Source: Clostridiales bacterium (GTDB taxonomy: Bacteria; Bacillota; Clostridia; Christensenellales; Aristaeellaceae). Taken from it: DNA of 24,385 nucleotides. The stretch covers positions 1 through 24,385 of the forward strand of contig JAHZHX010000028.1 in NCBI GenBank assembly GCA_019420065.1, given 5' to 3'. The notes below the pieces were generated by a model, which did no database searches, was not told the origin of the DNA, and worked only from the letters and a program-made list of their open reading frames with translations. Below are positions 21,132 through 24,385 of this stretch, piece after piece. Positions within the stretch are counted from its first letter, which is position 1; each line of letters opens with the position of its first letter. Position numbers and translations under genes: made by a program.

Positions 21132-21569
21132 TTAAGACTGCGGCGCCTGCGTTGCCGCGGGGAGGACATTTTCATCATTATATAGCTTTTCCTGCGTTTT
21201 AACGCCGGCAACGCCGTCCGCGTCCAGGCCGTTGCGCTCCTGAAAGGCTTTCACGGCTTCCTCCGTTCTGTCGCCGTAAAAACCATCCGGGTCTTCGTTC
21301 AAATATCCCAGTTCCTGCAAGCGCGCCTGCAGCATGCGCACGGCCGAGCCGGTGGAGCCGTTGCGCATCAGGATGGGCCGCGGCGTGGGCGAGGGGGAAG
21401 GCGTGGGCGTGGCGGTGGGAACAGGGGTTTGGGTAGGTATAGGCGTGACAACGGGCGTGGGCGTGGGAGTATGCAGCGCCGCGTAGGGGATGGGCGTTGC
21501 CCCGGCCGCGTTGACAGCCGAGCCTGTGAGCATGGTCATGTACAGCAGCATGATTTTCAGCAGATCCAT
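21132..21569 (-). CDS. Secreted peptidoglycan-binding-domain protein with Pro/Thr-rich linker
   Basis: A 145-residue protein with a short hydrophobic N-terminus (about 1-22, probable signal peptide or anchor), then a Pro/Thr-rich linker (about 34-65, TPTPTPVVTPIP), typical of wall-associated Bacillota proteins. A PG_binding_1 domain follows (about 69-131), with GSAVRMLQARLQELGYLN and FGD-like FYGDRTEEAVKAFQ. There is no catalytic domain. It probably binds the cell wall. The ATG at 21569 follows AAGGAGGG. It starts 32 bases after the ATP-grasp gene stop and is likely in one transcript with it. Confidence 0.85.
   Translation of the reverse strand: MDLLKIMLLYMTMLTGSAVNAAGATPIPYAALHTPTPTPVVTPIPTQTPVPTATPTPSPSPTPRPILMRNGSTGSAVRMLQARLQELGYLNEDPDGFYGDRTEEAVKAFQERNGLDADGVAGVKTQEKLYNDENVLPAATQAPQS
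21375..21470 (-). repeat. Low-complexity repeat encoding the Pro/Thr linker
   Basis: Short degenerate units related to ACGCCCACGCCC encode alternating Thr-Pro, Val-Pro and Ser-Pro. Such tracts expand and shrink by slippage and would likely vary among strains. Confidence 0.6.
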
Positions 21570-21601
21570 TCTGTTCCCTCCTTATGTACGGTACTTGAAA
21601 A

Positions 21602-22612
21602 TCAGATATCGATAAATTTTCTGAACTCGGGAAGAATGCCTATCCCGTCCGGATAATGGGCGGCAAATTGCGGTACGGCATGGCTGGGGAAGGAGTTGCC
21701 TTCGATGAATTTGGGGCCGTCGGCGGTGATGGCCACATCCCAGGCGACGAAGCGCACCTGGGGAATTTTATGCATGGCCTCAAGGCACATGTCCATGGCT
21801 TCCTTGAAATAGGGAACGGTAAAGCCTACAATGGGCGTACCGGTCATGGGGTGCTTTTCAAACACGTTGCCCGCCTTGTCGGCTGCCACGGTGAGCAGCC
21901 TGCCGGTGGACAGGTCAACGCGCGCCGCCATGCCGCCCTGATCCACATTGTCCATCACTTTGCCGTTGCCGATGCGCAGAAAAGCGTATACCACGCCCTC
22001 CTGCTTGTCCCCCAAAAGGGTGGCGATGCGCACGGTGTTGACCGAGGTGGGGCACAGGCGCGCCATGTCGGGATGCTGCACAAGCAGCTCCTCCAGTAGT
22101 CCCGCGCCCATGGATTTGACTTTTTGCAGGAAAGCGGGCAGGTCTTTTTCCCAATCCGCGCGGTTGAATTTTACAATTCCCACGCCGCTGGAGCCTTCCA
22201 GGGGCTTGAACAGCACGCTGGGCAGATCCTGCAAAAAAGAGGAAAGGGCGTCAATGGTCAAATTCTCATCCGCCTTGATCCATTTGCGGCCGATCTGGTT
22301 GGCAAACAGGGTGTTGAAGGTGGTCTTGTCGTCAAAGTAATGCCAGTACGCCTTATCGTTCATATGGCGGACAATGGAGTTGGAAATGCCGCGGGTGATG
22401 ACGGTGCGGCGCTGCGCATCATTGAGATTGTACATGGCGGCGATTTTGTAATCCATGTACCCCGCGTTGTATTTCAGCGCGCAGCGCGCCATATCGCTCA
22501 GCAGCCAAGCGCGGCTTTTGCCTGTTTTTTGATGCAGCATGCCCGCGGTTTCGGCCATTTTTTTCCAGTCCATTTTCAGCGCGCGTTTCACGGCGTAGCC
22601 CAGTCTGCTCAT
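21602..22612 (-). CDS. ATP-grasp protein, sugar-transfer-associated type
   Basis: A 336-residue protein with an ATP-grasp fold similar to the family annotated as sugar-transfer-associated ATP-grasp. Visible blocks are LFKPLEGSSGVGI (about 140-152, nucleotide-binding lysine and glycine-rich loop), CPTSVNTVRIATLL, GGMAARVDLSTG, and FVAWDVAITADGPKFIEGN (metal-binding Asp and Glu/Asn). ATP-grasp enzymes ligate a carboxylate to an amine, thiol or similar group via an acyl phosphate. The family is usually found in surface-polysaccharide loci; here it sits alone between ychF and a wall-binding protein. The ATG at 22612 is chosen because AAAGG lies nine bases upstream; an ATG at 22621 overlaps that site. 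The substrate is unknown. Confidence 0.8.
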   Translation of the reverse strand: MSRLGYAVKRALKMDWKKMAETAGMLHQKTGKSRAWLLSDMARCALKYNAGYMDYKIAAMYNLNDAQRRTVITRGISNSIVRHMNDKAYWHYFDDKTTFNTLFANQIGRKWIKADENLTIDALSSFLQDLPSVLFKPLEGSSGVGIVKFNRADWEKDLPAFLQKVKSMGAGLLEELLVQHPDMARLCPTSVNTVRIATLLGDKQEGVVYAFLRIGNGKVMDNVDQGGMAARVDLSTGRLLTVAADKAGNVFEKHPMTGTPIVGFTVPYFKEAMDMCLEAMHKIPQVRFVAWDVAITADGPKFIEGNSFPSHAVPQFAAHYPDGIGILPEFRKFIDI

Positions 22613-22633
22613 AATCAGCATCCTTTCGATTAT

Positions 22634-23728
22634 TCAGACGTTGAAGCGGAACAGCGTCACGTCGCCGTCCTGCATCACATAGTCCTTGCCCTCGGAGCGG
22701 ATCAGCCCCTTTTCGCGGCAGGCGTTCATGCTGCCCAGCTCCTGGAGGGAGGCAAAGGGCACGATTTCCGCCCGGATAAAGCCGCGCTCAAAATCGGTAT
22801 GGATCTTGCCGGCGGCCTGCGGCGCTTTGGTGCCGCGTTTGATCGTCCAGGCGCGGCATTCGTCGCTGCCTGCGGTGAGGAAGGAGATCAGCCCCAGCAG
22901 GTGATAGCAGGCGGTAATCAAGGCGTCCAGACCGCTCTTTTCAATGCCCAGTTCATCCAGGAACATCTGCCGCTCATCGCTTTCCATGCCGGCAATTTCT
23001 TCCTCGATTGCGGCGGAAATGGCCACGCATTCCGCCCCTTCGGAGGCGGCGATCTGGCGCACGGCCTGCACCATGGGCTGCGCATCGACCTCACCCAGCG
23101 CATCCTCGGCAATGTTGGCGGCATAGATGACGGGTTTCATGGTCAAAAGAAACCAGCCATCCACAACGGCGCGTTCCTCTTCGCTGAGGGGACAGGTGCG
23201 GGCCGGTTTGCCGCTTTCCAAATGTTCGTGCAGCTTTTGGGCCGTTTCGGCTTCAAAAGCATATTTTTTATCGCCGGTTTTGAAAAGCTTCTGCGCCTTG
23301 TCCAGACGCTTTTCCACCGTTTCCATATCGGCGAAAATCAGTTCCAGCGAGATCGTTTCGATGTCGCGCGCCGGATCGACAGAGCCGTCTACATGGATAA
23401 TGTTGTCGTCCTCAAAGCAGCGCACAACGTGGACGATGGCGTCGCATTCGCGGATGTGGGATAAAAACTTGTTGCCCAGGCCCTCGCCATGGCTTGCGCC
23501 TTTGACCAGGCCGGCGATATCGACAAACTCCACGCTGGCGGGCGTAACCTTTTTGGGGCTGTACATCCGCGCCAGCGCGTCCAGTCTGGGATCGGGTACG
23601 GCAACAACGCCGGAGTTGGGTTCAATGGTGCAGAATGGATAATTCGCGGCCTGCGCGCCAGCGTTGGTGATGGCATTGAACAGAGTGCTTTTGCCGACGT
23701 TCGGCAAACCGACTACGCCTAATTTCAT
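22634..23728 (-). CDS. ychF: Redox-regulated ATPase YchF (Obg/OLA1 family)
   Basis: A 364-residue translation-factor-type P-loop NTPase that binds ribosomes and, unlike relatives, prefers ATP. The G1 motif is GLPNVGKST (about 8-16), G3 lies in FVDIAGLVKGASHGEGLGN, and the altered G4 is NIAE in place of NKxD, consistent with ATP preference. A coiled-coil region (about 130-200) and a C-terminal TGS domain (SFLTAGSDECRAWTIKRGTKAPQ to the end) follow. The start MKLGVVG at 23728 matches the family; a GTG at 23749 has weaker support. A good promoter lies upstream. The ATP-grasp gene starts 21 bases after its stop. Confidence 0.97.
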   Translation of the reverse strand: MKLGVVGLPNVGKSTLFNAITNAGAQAANYPFCTIEPNSGVVAVPDPRLDALARMYSPKKVTPASVEFVDIAGLVKGASHGEGLGNKFLSHIRECDAIVHVVRCFEDDNIIHVDGSVDPARDIETISLELIFADMETVEKRLDKAQKLFKTGDKKYAFEAETAQKLHEHLESGKPARTCPLSEEERAVVDGWFLLTMKPVIYAANIAEDALGEVDAQPMVQAVRQIAASEGAECVAISAAIEEEIAGMESDERQMFLDELGIEKSGLDALITACYHLLGLISFLTAGSDECRAWTIKRGTKAPQAAGKIHTDFERGFIRAEIVPFASLQELGSMNACREKGLIRSEGKDYVMQDGDVTLFRFNV

Positions 23729-23774
23729 AAATAAAATGCGTCCCTTCACATTAGTATCTGTTTGAATCGTCCCT

Positions 23775-23803
23775 ATTATACCTGTTTACGCCGCAAATTG
23801 CAA
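23775..23803 (-). promoter_or_regulatory. Promoter of ychF
   Basis: On the minus strand TTGCAA (23803-23798), a 17-base spacer, and a perfect TATAAT (23780-23775), 47 bases before the start codon. No other equally good promoter is seen before the next two leftward genes. Confidence 0.7.
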
Positions 23804-23824
23804 CGGCATGCGCAAAAGCATGGC

Positions 23825-23853
23825 TTGAACATTTTTTAACATTTTGTTATACT
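23825..23853 (+). promoter_or_regulatory. Promoter of the SH3-domain gene
   Basis: TTGAAC (23825-23830), a 17-base spacer containing AACATTTT repeats, and TATACT (23848-23853), about 65 bases before the start codon. Confidence 0.65.
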
Positions 23854-23889
23854 GGCTGGGGATGAAAAATCCTGCCAGATTCGTTATAT

Positions 23890-23906
23890 GGTCAAAGCGG
23901 TCAAAC
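23890..23906 (+). repeat. Tandem GGTCAAA repeat in the leader of the SH3-domain gene
   Basis: Two copies of GGTCAAA, nine bases apart, lie between the promoter and the ribosome site. They could be a regulator half-site pair; no regulator is assigned. Confidence 0.3.
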
Positions 23907-23918
23907 GGAGGGATGACG

Positions 23919-24385
23919 ATGAAAAAGACGATTGCGGTTGTAATGGCGCTGATGCTGGCCTTATGCCTGTGCCCGGCGGCCATGGCCGATTTTTACGCGG
24001 AGGTATATAATACGGATTTTCTGAATGTGCGCACGGGACCGGGGAGCGGCTATGAATGGTTGGCCAGCCTTCCTCAGGGCGAGCAGGTACGCGTGACCGG
24101 CGAGAGCGGCAACTGGTATCAGGTGCGCACGAACGGCGGCGTGAATGGCTATGCCAGCAAGAATTACCTGCGCGCCGTGCAGAGCGCTGCCGTACAGGGC
24201 AAGCGCTACGCGGTAGTATACAATACCGACTCGCTCAACATCCGCACCGGGCCGGGGACGGAATACAACTATCTGGGCAGCATGGCGCGGGGAAAGTGGG
24301 TGGAGATCCTGGAAGAGAGCGGCAGCTGGTGCCGGGTGTCGATCAATGTCAATGGCGCTACGCTGTTTGGATATTTCCGCAGTGA
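23919..24385 (+). CDS. Secreted SH3-repeat protein (3' end outside window)
   Basis: The visible 155 codons encode a signal peptide (MKKTIAVVMALMLALCLCPA, cleavage after AMA at about residue 23) and two bacterial SH3 (SH3_3) repeats. The first is about residues 26-80, with YNTDFLNVRTGPG and SGNWYQV. The second is about 90-150, with YNTDSLNIRTGPG and SGSWCRV. Such repeats bind peptidoglycan or other wall ligands. The rest of the protein lies outside the window, so any catalytic domain cannot be assessed. The ATG at 23919 follows CGGAGGG at six bases. It is divergent from ychF. Confidence 0.9.
   Translation, partial: MKKTIAVVMALMLALCLCPAAMADFYAEVYNTDFLNVRTGPGSGYEWLASLPQGEQVRVTGESGNWYQVRTNGGVNGYASKNYLRAVQSAAVQGKRYAVVYNTDSLNIRTGPGTEYNYLGSMARGKWVEILEESGSWCRVSINVNGATLFGYFRS

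Noticed and set aside
21375..21470. A CRISPR-like repeat array
   Set aside because: The units are short, degenerate and in frame with a Pro/Thr linker of a coding gene; there are no spacers or constant repeats.
22124..23464. A plus-strand open frame of about 446 codons
   Set aside because: Antisense to ychF and the ATP-grasp gene, which have clear family motifs; composition is typical of a shadow frame.

Overview
The window looks like a chromosomal segment of a GC-rich anaerobic member of the Clostridia (Bacillota). The evidence is strong AGGAGG-type ribosome sites, TTGACA/TATAAT promoters, a T-box leader ahead of aminoacyl-tRNA synthetase genes, a BofA-type sporulation protein, HxlR and OmpR/PhoB-type regulators, and a split biotin-dependent sodium-pumping decarboxylase. 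No insertion sequence, prophage, CRISPR array, rRNA or tRNA was recognised. The genes at both ends run off the window.

Left part (1-8.1 kb): a truncated Mrp/NBP35-type Fe-S carrier ATPase on the minus strand diverges from a complete polar amino acid ABC importer (binding protein, permease, ATPase). Next is a TsaC/Sua5 threonylcarbamoyl-AMP synthase, which converges on bofA and a membrane-anchored cyclophilin. A diacylglycerol-kinase-family gene overlaps a Nudix hydrolase gene by four bases. A minus-strand pair follows: a DUF3842 protein and an ECF transporter S component.

Central part (8.2-16.4 kb): the metabolic core is pckA followed closely by genes for the gamma, biotin-carrier, beta and alpha subunits of a Na+-translocating oxaloacetate decarboxylase. 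Together PEP carboxykinase and this pump can convert PEP to pyruvate while making ATP and exporting Na+, recycling CO2, in effect a sodium-pumping alternative to pyruvate kinase. A strong terminator ends the operon. A T-box leader then controls hisS-aspS. Its specifier reads GAC (Asp), and the AspRS is the short archaeal-like form.

Right part (16.4-24.4 kb): a radical SAM protein diverges from an HxlR regulator across a strikingly symmetric intergenic region. A minus-strand two-component system (response regulator, histidine kinase) leads into a HAD-type hydrolase. Upstream lie a UBA-like/DUF4342 membrane protein, a secreted peptidoglycan-binding-domain protein, an ATP-grasp protein and ychF, apparently read leftward from a ychF promoter. 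A truncated secreted SH3-repeat protein starts at the right end.
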